Assembly (NCBI RefSeq): GCF_024298965.1
Contig: NZ_CP085193.1
Span: 6,696,001 to 6,760,000, forward strand
Reading direction: 5' to 3'
From: Streptomyces rapamycinicus NRRL 5491
GTDB taxonomy: Bacteria > Actinomycetota > Actinomycetes > Streptomycetales > Streptomycetaceae
Length of the DNA: 64,000 nucleotides
Under the pieces are notes generated by a model, which had not been told where the DNA came from, did no database searches, and worked only from the letters and a program-made list of their open reading frames with translations. Below, in pieces: positions 1-7,983 of the stretch. Position numbers and translations under genes: made by a program. Each line of letters starts with the position of its first letter. Position 1 is the stretch's first letter.

Positions 1-458
1 ATGCGCCCGTCGACGCCGATGGCGCCCGCGATGCCGGTGCCGACGGAGACGAACAGGAAGCGCCGGGCGCCCTCGCCCGCTCCTATGCGCCCCTCGGCCA
101 GCCCGCCCAGCCGGACGTCATGGCCGAGCGCGACCGGGATCCCGCCCAGCCGCTCGGTGAGCAGCGCCCGCAGCGGGACGTCGCTCCAGCCGAGGTTGGC
201 GGCGAAGACGGCCACCCCGCGGTCCTCGTCCAGGACCCCGGGCACGCCGACCCCCGCGGCCAGCGGGGGCCCGCCGAACCGCCGCTCGCCGATCGTGCGC
301 AGCTCGGCGGCGAAGTCGAGGATCGCGGCCACGACCGCCTCGGGCCCGCGCTCCCGCTCGGTGGGCCTCCTGGCCTCGTGGAGGAGTGTGGTGTCCGCCC
401 CGACCAGGGCGGCCTTCATACCGGTGCCGCCCACATCCAGGGCGATGACGTGTTTCAC
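1..458 (-). CDS. nagK: ROK-family N-acetylglucosamine kinase, C-terminus outside window
   Basis: Predicted to phosphorylate N-acetylglucosamine in the cytoplasm, feeding aminosugar catabolism. The visible N-terminal ~152 residues begin MKHVIALDVGGTGMKAAL, the phosphate-1 (DxGGT) motif of ROK sugar kinases, and include GVGVPGVLDEDRG and VSVGTGIAGA further on. I chose GTG at 458; an in-frame ATG at 485 (MVDRARLFHV...) is possible but would leave a candidate DasR site abutting the start codon. The end at position 1 is only the window boundary; in Streptomyces nagA usually follows, but this cannot be checked here. A generic ROK glucokinase is the alternative; the dre site and the neighbouring sugar-binding protein favour NagK. 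Confidence 0.85.
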   Translation of the reverse strand, partial: MKHVIALDVGGTGMKAALVGADTTLLHEARRPTERERGPEAVVAAILDFAAELRTIGERRFGGPPLAAGVGVPGVLDEDRGVAVFAANLGWSDVPLRALLTERLGGIPVALGHDVRLGGLAEGRIGAGEGARRFLFVSVGTGIAGAIGVDGR

Positions 459-486
459 ATGGAACAGTCTCGCGCGATCCACCATG

Positions 487-502
487 AGAGGTCTAGTCCA
501 CT
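487..502. promoter_or_regulatory. Candidate DasR operator (dre) upstream of nagK
   Basis: The core AGGTCTAGTCCA at 489-500 matches 10 of 12 positions of the dre consensus TGGTCTAGACCA and is near-palindromic. It lies 29-44 bp upstream of the chosen nagK start. DasR is the GntR-family repressor of N-acetylglucosamine uptake and catabolism in Streptomyces. The match is seen; the binding is inferred. Confidence 0.7.
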
Positions 503-652
503 CGCCGCTTCTCGTCGGGAGATCACGCCGTCGCCGGTAGCGGAGTTGGTGTGAACCAGCCCCTCCGTTTGTGACTGGGTGACACATCCCACTTACGCGT
601 GTAGCGCCGCGCTCACCTGGGCATTTGAGCTCCGATACCGAAGCGATATGCC

Positions 653-668
653 CATGGTGTAGACCTTG
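653..668. promoter_or_regulatory. Second candidate DasR operator (dre) upstream of sugar-binding lipoprotein
   Basis: TGGTGTAGACCT at 655-666 matches 10 of 12 dre consensus positions. It sits 84-95 bp upstream of the lipoprotein GTG and on the opposite side of the divergent intergenic region from the nagK-proximal site, so both transcription units are likely DasR targets. Confidence 0.6.
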
Positions 669-749
669 TGGAGGTTTGCAAGGCAGACTCGCTCGACCTC
701 GGGGGAGGACCCTTGAGGATGAAACAAGCCATAGGGTGGGAAAACAGCG

Positions 750-2033
750 GTGCAGCGGCGACGGTTCTTGGGTCTGACAACGGCGGGTGTCGCTGCGGTG
801 GCGACGGCACCAGGACTCACGGCCTGCGGCAGCGGCGGCTCCGGCTCCGACGGTGATGTCACCTTGAAGGTGGTCGCGGCCGACTACGGCGACAGCACAG
901 CCAACGGCTCCCAGAAGTACTGGAACAAGGTGGCCCGGGCCTTCGAGGCCAAGAACGGCGGCCTTAAGGTCGACGTCAAGGTCTACGGCTGGACCGAGGT
1001 GGACCGGCGGGTGGCCGAGATGGTCAAGAACGGTCAGACCCCGGACATCGCACAGATCGGCGCGTACGCCGACTACGCCGCGCAGGGCAAGCTCTACCGC
1101 GCCGACGAGATGCTCTCCATCCCCACCCAGGCCGGTTTCATCACCTCGATCGCCCATGCGGGTGAGGTGCGGCGGGTGCAGTACGGAGTGCCGTTCGTGG
1201 CCAGCGCCCGGCTGCTCTTCTACAACAAGAAGCTCTTCGACCGGGCCGGGATATCCTCCGCCCCCGCCAGCTGGGACGAGCTCAAGGAGGCTGCCGTCCG
1301 GCTCAAGGCCAACGGGGTGAAGATCCCGTACGGGCTGCCGCTCGGCCCCGAGGAGTGCCAGGCCGAAACCATGATGTGGATGCTCAGCGGCGGTGGCGGC
1401 TACACCGACGCCAACGGCAGCTACACCATCGACTCCACCGAGAACATCGAGGCCTTCGAGTGGCTGCGGGACGAACTCGTCGGCGCGGACCTCACCGGCC
1501 CCGGCTCCCCGGCCCGCACCAACCGCCAGGACACCTTCGACGCCTTCGCCCGCGGCGAGGTCGGCATGCTCAACGGCCACCCCACCCTGATGCAGCAGGC
1601 GTCCGGCCACGGCATCACGTACGGCACCGCGCCGCTGCCCGGCCGCAGGGGCAAGTCCCCGTCGACGATGGGCGTCGCCGACTGGCTGATGGCCTTCAAG
1701 CAGAACGGCCACCGCAAGGAGATCGGGAAGTTCCTCGACTTCGTCTACACCGAGGACAACGTGCTGGACTTCGTCACCGAGTACGACCTGCTGCCGGTGA
1801 CCACCGCCGTCGAGCAGACGATGCTCGGCGACCGTGAGTACAAGCGGCTGTGGCGGTTCCTGGACGAGCTGGAGAGCGCGGAGTTCTACCCGGCCGACAA
1901 GACCTCCTGGGCGGAGGTCAGCAAGCTGATCAAGCAGAAGATCGGCTCGACCGTGGCCAAGGGCGGCGACCCGGCGAGCGTGCTGGGCCAGATCCAGCGG
2001 GAGGCCGACGCCATGGAGAATGCGGGGGCATGA
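750..2033 (+). CDS. Sugar ABC transporter substrate-binding lipoprotein
   Basis: Extracytoplasmic solute-binding protein of the carbohydrate (family 1) type, 427 aa. The N-terminus has twin arginines (QRRRFLG), a hydrophobic stretch and a lipobox LTAC, giving lipidated Cys26 followed by a GSGGSGSDG linker. Later segments such as GVPFVASARLLFYNKKLFDRAG, and PASWDELKEAA after it, are typical of maltose/aminosugar-binding proteins. The GTG start follows the purine-rich AGGGTGGG about 10 bp upstream. It is divergent from nagK, with a dre-like site upstream, so an aminosugar or chitooligosaccharide ligand is plausible. No permease genes are adjacent, so it must borrow them or act as a sensor. Its stop overlaps the next gene (ATGA). 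Confidence 0.85.
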   Translation: MQRRRFLGLTTAGVAAVATAPGLTACGSGGSGSDGDVTLKVVAADYGDSTANGSQKYWNKVARAFEAKNGGLKVDVKVYGWTEVDRRVAEMVKNGQTPDIAQIGAYADYAAQGKLYRADEMLSIPTQAGFITSIAHAGEVRRVQYGVPFVASARLLFYNKKLFDRAGISSAPASWDELKEAAVRLKANGVKIPYGLPLGPEECQAETMMWMLSGGGGYTDANGSYTIDSTENIEAFEWLRDELVGADLTGPGSPARTNRQDTFDAFARGEVGMLNGHPTLMQQASGHGITYGTAPLPGRRGKSPSTMGVADWLMAFKQNGHRKEIGKFLDFVYTEDNVLDFVTEYDLLPVTTAVEQTMLGDREYKRLWRFLDELESAEFYPADKTSWAEVSKLIKQKIGSTVAKGGDPASVLGQIQREADAMENAGA

Positions 2034-2470
2034 CAGTGGACACGCCCGGCCCCGGCCCATCCGACGACCCCGCCGACCAGGTCGGGGAGCAGGACCAGAA
2101 GCAGGTCGAGGGCCAGGGGCGGGCCAAGGACCAGGCCGAGGACCAGGCCGAGGGCCAGGGCCAGGGCCAGGGTCAGGGCCAAGTTGAGAATCAAGGTCAG
2201 GTCGAGGACCGAGATCAGCTCGAGGGGCAGGAGCCGGGCCCGGATGCCGGGCTGTCGGAGCGCGACCTGGCCGTGCTCGCCGTGGAGCGGCGCGGCTGGC
2301 CGGGCCCCGGCGCCAAGGAGCGGGCGATACGGGAGCGGTTGGGCCTTTCCCCGACCCGCTACTACCAGCTGCTGAACGCGCTGCTGGACGACCCCAGGGC
2401 CCTGGAGCACGACCCGGTGACCGTCAACCGGCTGCGTCGGATCAGGGACGAGCGCCGCGAACGCCGCTGA
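2030..2470 (+). CDS. DUF3263 family protein with Gln/Glu-rich N-terminus
   Basis: 146 aa, start ATG overlapping the lipoprotein stop by ATGA, so translationally coupled. Residues ~75-146 (LSERDLAVLAVERRGWPGPG... ending in RRIRDERRERR) form the DUF3263 domain, a small helical, HTH-like region of actinomycetes with the conserved LSPTRYYQLLNALLDDP segment; DNA binding is suspected for the family but unproven. Residues ~18-70 are low complexity (repeated GQ, DQAE, EGQ), from a short direct repeat in DNA at about 2090-2230. Role unknown; coupling to a sugar-binding protein is conserved in Streptomyces as far as I recall. Confidence 0.8.
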   Translation: MTVDTPGPGPSDDPADQVGEQDQKQVEGQGRAKDQAEDQAEGQGQGQGQGQVENQGQVEDRDQLEGQEPGPDAGLSERDLAVLAVERRGWPGPGAKERAIRERLGLSPTRYYQLLNALLDDPRALEHDPVTVNRLRRIRDERRERR

Positions 2471-2508
2471 CGCACATCGTCGGCGGGACGGCCGGGGCGC
2501 GTTCCTCA

Positions 2509-2633
2509 GCCGGGCGCGCGAGCCTTCACCGGCCGGGCGCGCGCGAGCCGTTCACCGGCCGGGCGCGCGGGTGCGTTGACCGGCCGGGTGCGCGGGTGCG
2601 TTGACCGGCCGGGCGCCCGTGGGCCGTTCACCG
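2509..2633. repeat. Five imperfect 23-26 bp tandem repeats
   Basis: Units begin GCCGGGCGCGCG and end TTCACCG or TTGACCG; copies start at 2509, 2532, 2558, 2583 and 2608. They fill the gap between the DUF3263 gene and otsB. No reading frame or terminator shape accounts for them. Confidence 0.85.
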
Positions 2634-2687
2634 GGGGGACGCCCGGGCGAAGCCCGCCGTGCCGCCGGGCCCGGTAGGGTCGCCGCC

Positions 2688-3551
2688 ATGGGCAGCGCTA
2701 TGGGAAGTCACCCCGTCCCCGTACCCACCACCTCCGCCGGCCGTGAGGGCCTCGCCGCCCTCCTCGAACGGCCCGGCCGCGCCGTCGTCGGACTCGACTT
2801 CGACGGCACCCTCGCCGAGATCGTCCCCGACCCCGACCAGGCCCGCGCCCACCCCGGCGCCGTCCCCGCGCTCTCCCGGCTGGCCCCGCGGATCCGCTCC
2901 GTCGCGGTGATCACCGGACGCCCGGCCGAGATCGCCGTACGGTACGGCGGCTTCGCCGGGGCCGAGGGGCTGGACGGGCTCGTCGTCCTCGGCCTCTACG
3001 GTGCCGAGCGCTGGGACGCGGGCAGCGGCGAGGTCCAGGCGCCCGAACCACACCCCGGCGTCGCCGCCGCCCAGGCCGAACTCCCCGCCGTCCTCGAGGA
3101 GCACGGCGCCTCGCGCGGCACCTGGATCGAGGACAAGGGCCGAGCCGTCGCCGTCCACACCCGCCGCGCCGAGGACCCCCAGGCCGCGTTCGAGCGGCTG
3201 CGCGTGCCGCTGCACGCCCTCGCCGAGCGCCATGGGCTGATGGTCGAGCCCGGCCGCTTCGTCCTGGAGCTGCGCCCGCCGGGCATGGACAAGGGTGTCG
3301 CGCTCACCGAGTACGTACGGCGGACGGGCGCGGAAGCCGTGCTCTACGCGGGCGACGACCTTGGCGACCTGGCCGCGTTCGCGGCGGTGGAGCGGCTGCG
3401 CGAGGAGGGGGTGCCGGGGGTGCTGGTGTGCAGCGGCAGCACGGAGGTGACCGAGCTCGCCAAGCGGGCCGACCTGGTGGTCGACGGCCCGGCGGGCGTG
3501 GTGGACCTGCTGTCGGCCCTGGCCGCCGCGGTCAGCGGCGAAGCCGCGTAG
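2688..3551 (+). CDS. otsB: Trehalose-6-phosphate phosphatase
   Basis: HAD-superfamily phosphatase that removes phosphate from trehalose-6-phosphate. About 287 aa. Motif I is GLDFDGTLAEI (nucleophile Asp37, acid/base Asp39), followed by VAVITGRPAEI (motif II region), and VLYAGDDLGDLAAF near the C-terminus (motif IV acidic residues). ATG 2688 is chosen because it follows GGTAGGGT; an upstream in-frame extension to 2601 runs through the repeat array and is unlikely. Converges with otsA, 52 bp between the stops, giving a complete OtsA-OtsB trehalose route. Confidence 0.92.
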   Translation: MGSAMGSHPVPVPTTSAGREGLAALLERPGRAVVGLDFDGTLAEIVPDPDQARAHPGAVPALSRLAPRIRSVAVITGRPAEIAVRYGGFAGAEGLDGLVVLGLYGAERWDAGSGEVQAPEPHPGVAAAQAELPAVLEEHGASRGTWIEDKGRAVAVHTRRAEDPQAAFERLRVPLHALAERHGLMVEPGRFVLELRPPGMDKGVALTEYVRRTGAEAVLYAGDDLGDLAAFAAVERLREEGVPGVLVCSGSTEVTELAKRADLVVDGPAGVVDLLSALAAAVSGEAA

Positions 3552-3603
3552 GGCTCGCCGGTACGGCGGCCGCTACCCACCGGACCCACCGGACAGCGGC
3601 GGT

Positions 3604-5112
3604 CTACAGCGCCCGCAGCTGCGCCAGGAACCATGCCTGTGGCGGGAGCGCGGTCGCCGCGGCGGCGAGCCGCTTGGTGCGGTCCGCGCGCTCGCCGTCG
3701 CTCATGCGCAGCGCCTCGTGCAGCGCGCGGGCCGTGCCCTCCACGTCGTACGGGTTCACCACCAGCGCGTCCTCGCCCAGTTCGGCGTACGCGCCCGCCT
3801 CCCGGGACAGCACCAGCGCGCAGCCCCGCTCGGAGACCACCGGGACCTCCTTGGCCACCAGGTTCATCCCGTCCCGGATGGGGTTGACCAGCGCCACGTC
3901 CGCCAGCCGGTAGGCCGCGAGGGACCGGGCGAAGTCGTCCTTCACATGCAGGGCGACCGGGGTCCAGCCCTCCGTGCCGTACTCCTCGTTGATCTCGTCC
4001 GCGATCCGCCGCACCCGCTCGGTGTAGTCGCGGTAGACCGCGAGGTCCTGGCGCGAGGGGTAGGCGAAGGCGACGTGCACCACGCGCTCGCGCCACTCGG
4101 GGCGGGTCTCCAGCAGCCGCCGGTAGGCCAGCAGCCCGCGCACGATGTTCTTGGACAGCTCGGTACGGTCCACCCGGACGATCGACTTCCGGCCCGGCCC
4201 GATCTGCGCCCGCAGAGTGCTCAGCCGTTCGTCCACATCGGCCTCGCGCGACCGCTGCCGCAGGAAGTCCGCGTCCGCGCCCAGGCCGTGGACGCCCAGC
4301 CGGGTCTCCCGGCCCTCGAAGCGCACGGCCGTCGCAATGCCGCCACCGCCACCGTCCCCGTCGCCACCGTCCCCGCCGCCACTGCCACCGCCACCGTCGC
4401 CGTCCCGGACGATCTCCGCGCCCAGCACCGCCGCGCAGCAGTCGGCGAAGGCGGTGGCCCAGCGCTCGGTGAGGAACGCGGCGCGGTCGCCGCCGAGGAT
4501 GCCGCGCAGCACCCCCGCCGCGACGTCGTCCGGCAGCAGCCGGTAGTAGTCCGGCGGGGCCCAGGGGGTGTGGGAGAAGTGACCGATCCGCAGGTCGGGG
4601 CGGCGCTCGCGGAGCAACGCGGGCACCAGCGCCAGGTGGTAGTCCTGCACCAGGACGACGGCCTCGTCCACCGCCTCCTGGGCGAGCGCGTCCGCGAAGG
4701 CCGCGTTATAGCTCTCGTAGGCCGCCCACTGCTCGGCGAACTCCGCGTCGAAGACCGGCTCGACGGGGGTCTGGTAGAGCAGGTGGTGGACGAACCACAG
4801 CACCGAATTGGCGACGCCGTTGTACGCGGCGGCGAAGACGTCCGGCGCGATGTCGAGCATCCGCACCTGCTGGCCGCCGGTGTCACCGGGGTTCAGATGG
4901 CTGTCCCCGGCCCGCCGGGCCGCCTCGCGGTCGCCCTCGCCGAGCGCCGCGCACACCCACACCCCACCCGACTCGGGGCCGATCGCGCTGAGCCCGGAGA
5001 CCAGCCCGCCACCGCCGCGCCGGGCGGTGAGCGAGCCGTCCTCGCCCAGGGTGTACGAGACCGGGCCGCGGTTGGACGCGACCAGGATCGGGGCGGTGCG
5101 CGGAACTGCCAT
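3604..5112 (-). CDS. otsA: Trehalose-6-phosphate synthase (GT20)
   Basis: Transfers glucose from a nucleotide sugar to glucose-6-phosphate. 502 aa. Family motifs: NRGPVSY near the N-terminus with RRGGGGLVSGL after it, VLVQDYHLALVPALLRERRPDLRIGHFSHTPWAP in mid-protein, then KDDFARSLAAYRLADVALVNPIRDGMNLVAKE near the C-terminus. Residues ~237-258 are an almost pure Gly/Asp/Ser insert (forward strand about 4335-4405) that is not part of the family fold and looks like repeat expansion. Start ATG 5112; no convincing Shine-Dalgarno. Converges with otsB and is followed upstream by gpgS in the same orientation. Confidence 0.92.
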   Translation of the reverse strand: MAVPRTAPILVASNRGPVSYTLGEDGSLTARRGGGGLVSGLSAIGPESGGVWVCAALGEGDREAARRAGDSHLNPGDTGGQQVRMLDIAPDVFAAAYNGVANSVLWFVHHLLYQTPVEPVFDAEFAEQWAAYESYNAAFADALAQEAVDEAVVLVQDYHLALVPALLRERRPDLRIGHFSHTPWAPPDYYRLLPDDVAAGVLRGILGGDRAAFLTERWATAFADCCAAVLGAEIVRDGDGGGGSGGGDGGDGDGGGGGIATAVRFEGRETRLGVHGLGADADFLRQRSREADVDERLSTLRAQIGPGRKSIVRVDRTELSKNIVRGLLAYRRLLETRPEWRERVVHVAFAYPSRQDLAVYRDYTERVRRIADEINEEYGTEGWTPVALHVKDDFARSLAAYRLADVALVNPIRDGMNLVAKEVPVVSERGCALVLSREAGAYAELGEDALVVNPYDVEGTARALHEALRMSDGERADRTKRLAAAATALPPQAWFLAQLRAL

Positions 5113-5269
5113 GTCGCGAGCCTAGCCAGGCGCGGCCCCGCGCAAACGTACGTACGGTTTCTTGCCCCGTAGGTGCTATTCCGGTTCCGGCCACGTAAGC
5201 GCCAGGACGCTGTCCCTCCGTGGGGGCCAAGGTTCGGCCCCCGCCGTGGGTGCCGAGCCGCAGCCCGGC

Positions 5270-5327
5270 GCCATGCCGCGCGTCACGCCATGCCGCCCGT
5301 CACGCGTCACGCCATGCCGCGCGTCAC
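5270..5327. repeat. 17 bp repeats in the otsA-gpgS gap
   Basis: Three copies of a 17-mer beginning GCCATGCCG and ending CGTCAC at 5270, 5287 and 5311, with a 7 bp partial copy (GCGTCAC) between the second and third. Degenerate GCCGTGCCGCGC variants continue to about 5390. The gap contains the presumed otsA promoter (5113-5269), where I cannot name a specific element. Confidence 0.75.
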
Positions 5328-5368
5328 GTCGCGCCGTGCCGCGCTGTGCCACGCGTCCCGCCGTGCGT

Positions 5369-6376
5369 TCACGCCGCGCGGCGCGCCGTGTACTCCGGGA
5401 TCTCGATCATCGGCGGCCGCTCCTCGGTGTCCACGGGCGTGGTGCGCGGTTCGAAGCCGTTCTCGCCCCGGTCGAACTGGGTCAGCCGCGGCCGCACCAA
5501 GTGGCCCCGGGCCAGCCGCAGCTGTGCGGTGCGGTAGATCGCGGCCGCCATCCGGCCGAGCGCCTGCCCGTCCTGGTGGCGGTGTTTGCGCACCCCGATG
5601 TCCACCTGGCCGAGCGCGTCGAGCCCCACCGTGTGCAGCGCGTCGACCAGCAGCCCGAGCTCGACGCCGTAGCCGACCGGGAAGGGCAGCCGCTCCAGCA
5701 GCGAGCGGCGCGCCGCGTACTCCCCGCCCAGCGGCTGGACGAATCCGGCCAGCTGGGGCCAGTGCAGATTCAGCAGCGGGCGGGCGACCAGCTCGGTGAC
5801 CCGGCCGCCCTGGCCCGCGACCTCGCCGAGCGGGCGGTCGTACATGCCCTTGACCAGCTCCAGCGTGGGGTCGGTCAGCAGCGGACCGACGATCCCCGAG
5901 ACAAAGCGCGGTTCGAATTCCCGCAGGTCGGCGTCGATGAAGCAGACGATGTCGCCGCTCGTGGCGAGCAGGGACCGCCACAGCACCTCGCCCTTGCCGG
6001 GCAGCGCGGGCAGCCGGGGCAGCAGCGAGTCGCGGGGGACGACGGTGGCGCCCGCCGCCGCGGCGACCTCGGCGGTGCGGTCCGTGGAACCGGAGTCCAG
6101 CACCACCAGCTCGTCCACCAGCGGCGTAGCCCCGCCCATCAGCTCACGCCGGATCGTGTCGGCGATCTCACCGACCGTGGCCTCCTCGTTCAGGGCGGGC
6201 AGGACCACGCTCACCGTCGTCCCCGCGGCCCGCTTCGCGGCCGGCAGGCGATCCAGCGGACGGTCGTCGGCAGACCAGGAGCGACGCTTCAGCCAGCGCT
6301 CCACCTCATCCAGCACCTGTGTGTCTCCCCTGTTGTGATCGGGCCTGTTGTGATCGCTGTGATCCATCTCGCGCAT
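5369..6376 (-). CDS. gpgS: Glucosyl-3-phosphoglycerate synthase
   Basis: GT81-family glycosyltransferase, 335 aa, expected to make glucosyl-3-phosphoglycerate from NDP-glucose and 3-phosphoglycerate, the precursor of glucosylglycerate compatible solutes or of methylglucose lipopolysaccharides. GT-A motifs: VVLPALNEEATVGEI at ~58-70, VVLDSGSTDRT at ~91-101 and FIDADL with the metal-binding Asp148-Ala-Asp150. GGEYAARRSLLERLPFPVGYGVELG is the conserved acceptor-side segment. It sits beside otsA and otsB, so the locus groups two glucose-based osmolyte pathways. Start ATG 6376; MDHSDH at codon 4 is an alternative. Confidence 0.88.
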   Translation of the reverse strand: MREMDHSDHNRPDHNRGDTQVLDEVERWLKRRSWSADDRPLDRLPAAKRAAGTTVSVVLPALNEEATVGEIADTIRRELMGGATPLVDELVVLDSGSTDRTAEVAAAAGATVVPRDSLLPRLPALPGKGEVLWRSLLATSGDIVCFIDADLREFEPRFVSGIVGPLLTDPTLELVKGMYDRPLGEVAGQGGRVTELVARPLLNLHWPQLAGFVQPLGGEYAARRSLLERLPFPVGYGVELGLLVDALHTVGLDALGQVDIGVRKHRHQDGQALGRMAAAIYRTAQLRLARGHLVRPRLTQFDRGENGFEPRTTPVDTEERPPMIEIPEYTARRAA

Positions 6377-6416
6377 CGGACGGCTAGCTCAACCATCCGG
6401 GCCTTCGGTTACAGTC

Positions 6417-6445
6417 TTGAACAACGCACATGGCCGTCGTATGTC
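6417..6445 (+). promoter_or_regulatory. Putative promoter of the thrC leader
   Basis: TTGAAC (6417-6422), a 17 bp spacer and TATGTC (6440-6445) resemble a SigA-type promoter. It lies about 90 bp upstream of the riboswitch and is the only such pair I see between gpgS and the riboswitch. Unverified. Confidence 0.4.
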
Positions 6446-6532
6446 GGGGTCGACCTCGGTGTTTACCGAGGTACCGAGGTACCGACGAGGCCCGTGCCGA
6501 CAAACGCCCCGGGTCCGCCCGGTGCCATACCG

Positions 6533-6670
6533 CTCATCCAGAGGGGCAGAGGGAACGGCCCGTTGAAGCCCCGGCAACCCTCCAGCTGATCTCGCATTCC
6601 GCAGCGAGGCTCCCAGCTCGGGAAGGTGCCAATTCCGTCTCGTGGCGAAATGCGTCGCGAGGAAGATGAG
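6533..6670 (+). promoter_or_regulatory. SAM-I (S-box) riboswitch
   Basis: The leader contains the S-box core in order: CTCATCCAGAGGGGCAGAGG, then GAACGGCCC, GAAGCCCCGGCAACC, GGTGCCAATTCC and the closing GATGAG. P1 pairs CTCATC (6533-6538) with GATGAG (6665-6670). The 3' P1 strand runs into the thrC Shine-Dalgarno (GAGGAGAAAGG, 6668-6678), so SAM binding should occlude ribosome entry. GCGAGG (6657-6662) can also pair with CCTCGC (6680-6685) around the same site. No terminator with a U-run follows, which supports translational control. Confidence 0.9.
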
Positions 6671-6690
6671 GAGAAAGGGCCTCGCCATCC

Positions 6691-7983
6691 ATGGCTGTGC
6701 AGTCAGTAGAAAGCTCAACCACTTCCTCCGCCTCCGGTGCCTTCGGCCCCGCCGTCGCATTGTCCTGCCGGGAGTGCGGTGAGCGGTTCGAGCTGGGTCC
6801 GATCTTCGCGTGCGAGGCCTGTTTCGGGCCCCTCGAGGTCGCGTACGAGCTCCCGGCCGGCGACCCGGAGGGGCTGCGCCGGCGGATCGAAGCCGGCCCG
6901 AACAGCATCTGGCGCTACGCCCCGCTGCTGCCCGTCCCGGCGGACGTGGCGGATCTGCCGAGCCTGAACCCCGGCTTCACCCAGCTGGTCAAGGCCGACA
7001 ACCTCGCCCGTGAGCTCGGCGTCACCGGTGAGCTGCACATCAAGGACGACTCCGGGAACCCGACCCACTCCTTCAAGGACCGGGTCGTCGCCATCGCCGT
7101 CCAGGCCGCCCGCACCTTCGGCTTCACCACCCTCTCCTGCTCCTCCACCGGCAACCTCGCCGGCGCGGTGGGCGCCGCGGCCGCCCGTGCGGGCTTCCGC
7201 TCCTGCGTCTTCATCCCGCACGACCTGGAGGCGGGCAAGGTCGTCATGGCCGCGGTCTACGGCGGTGAGCTGGTCGGCATCGAGGGCAACTACGACGACG
7301 TCAACCGCTTCTGCAGCGAGCTGATCGGCGACCCGGCGGGCGAGGGCTGGGGCTTCGTCAACGTCAATCTGCGGCCGTACTACGGCGAGGGCTCCAAGAC
7401 CCTGGCGTACGAGATCTGCGAGCAGCTCGGCTGGCGGCTGCCGGACCAGATCGTCGTCCCGATCGCCTCCGGCTCCCAGCTCACCAAGATCGACAAGGGG
7501 CTGAAGGAGCTGATCGCGATCGGTCTGGTCGAGGACAGGCCCTACAAGATCTTCGGCGCCCAGGCCGAGGGCTGCTCCCCGGTCTCCGCCGCCTTCAAGG
7601 CCGGCCATGACGTCGTCCGGCCGCAGAAGCCGCGGACCATCGCCAAGTCGCTGGCCATCGGCAACCCCGCGGACGGCCCGTACGTCCTGGACATCGCCCG
7701 CCGTACGGGCGGCGCGGTGGAGGACGTGAACGACGAGCAGATCGTCGACGCCATCAAGCTGCTGGCCCGCACCGAGGGGATCTTCGCGGAGACCGCGGGC
7801 GGCGTGACCGTCGGCGTGACCAAGAAGCTGATCGAGGACGGGTTGCTCGACCCGTCCCTGACCACCGTCGTGCTCAACACCGGCGACGGCCTCAAGACCC
7901 TCGACGCGGTGGCCCCCACCACGGGTCCCTCCGCCATCATCCGCCCCACCCTTGACTCGTTCCGAGAGGCTGGACTCGCATGA
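6691..7983 (+). CDS. thrC: Threonine synthase
   Basis: PLP enzyme converting O-phosphohomoserine to threonine. 430 aa, full length for the Zn-ribbon type: Cys26, Cys29, Cys41 and Cys44 form the N-terminal cysteine knuckle; DDSGNPTHSFKDR carries the PLP lysine (Lys129); SSTGNLAGAVGAAAA is the phosphate-binding loop. ATG 6691 is 12 bp after GAGAAAGG. It lies behind an S-box riboswitch, so methionine/SAM status represses an enzyme competing for homoserine-derived precursor. Stop overlaps the downstream sulfur-carrier start by ATGA. Confidence 0.95.
   Translation: MAVQSVESSTTSSASGAFGPAVALSCRECGERFELGPIFACEACFGPLEVAYELPAGDPEGLRRRIEAGPNSIWRYAPLLPVPADVADLPSLNPGFTQLVKADNLARELGVTGELHIKDDSGNPTHSFKDRVVAIAVQAARTFGFTTLSCSSTGNLAGAVGAAAARAGFRSCVFIPHDLEAGKVVMAAVYGGELVGIEGNYDDVNRFCSELIGDPAGEGWGFVNVNLRPYYGEGSKTLAYEICEQLGWRLPDQIVVPIASGSQLTKIDKGLKELIAIGLVEDRPYKIFGAQAEGCSPVSAAFKAGHDVVRPQKPRTIAKSLAIGNPADGPYVLDIARRTGGAVEDVNDEQIVDAIKLLARTEGIFAETAGGVTVGVTKKLIEDGLLDPSLTTVVLNTGDGLKTLDAVAPTTGPSAIIRPTLDSFREAGLA

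Noticed and set aside
5162..6589. 475-residue plus-strand frame opposite gpgS
   Set aside because: Arg/Gln/Pro-rich antisense translation covering the riboswitch leader; gpgS on the minus strand has all catalytic motifs.
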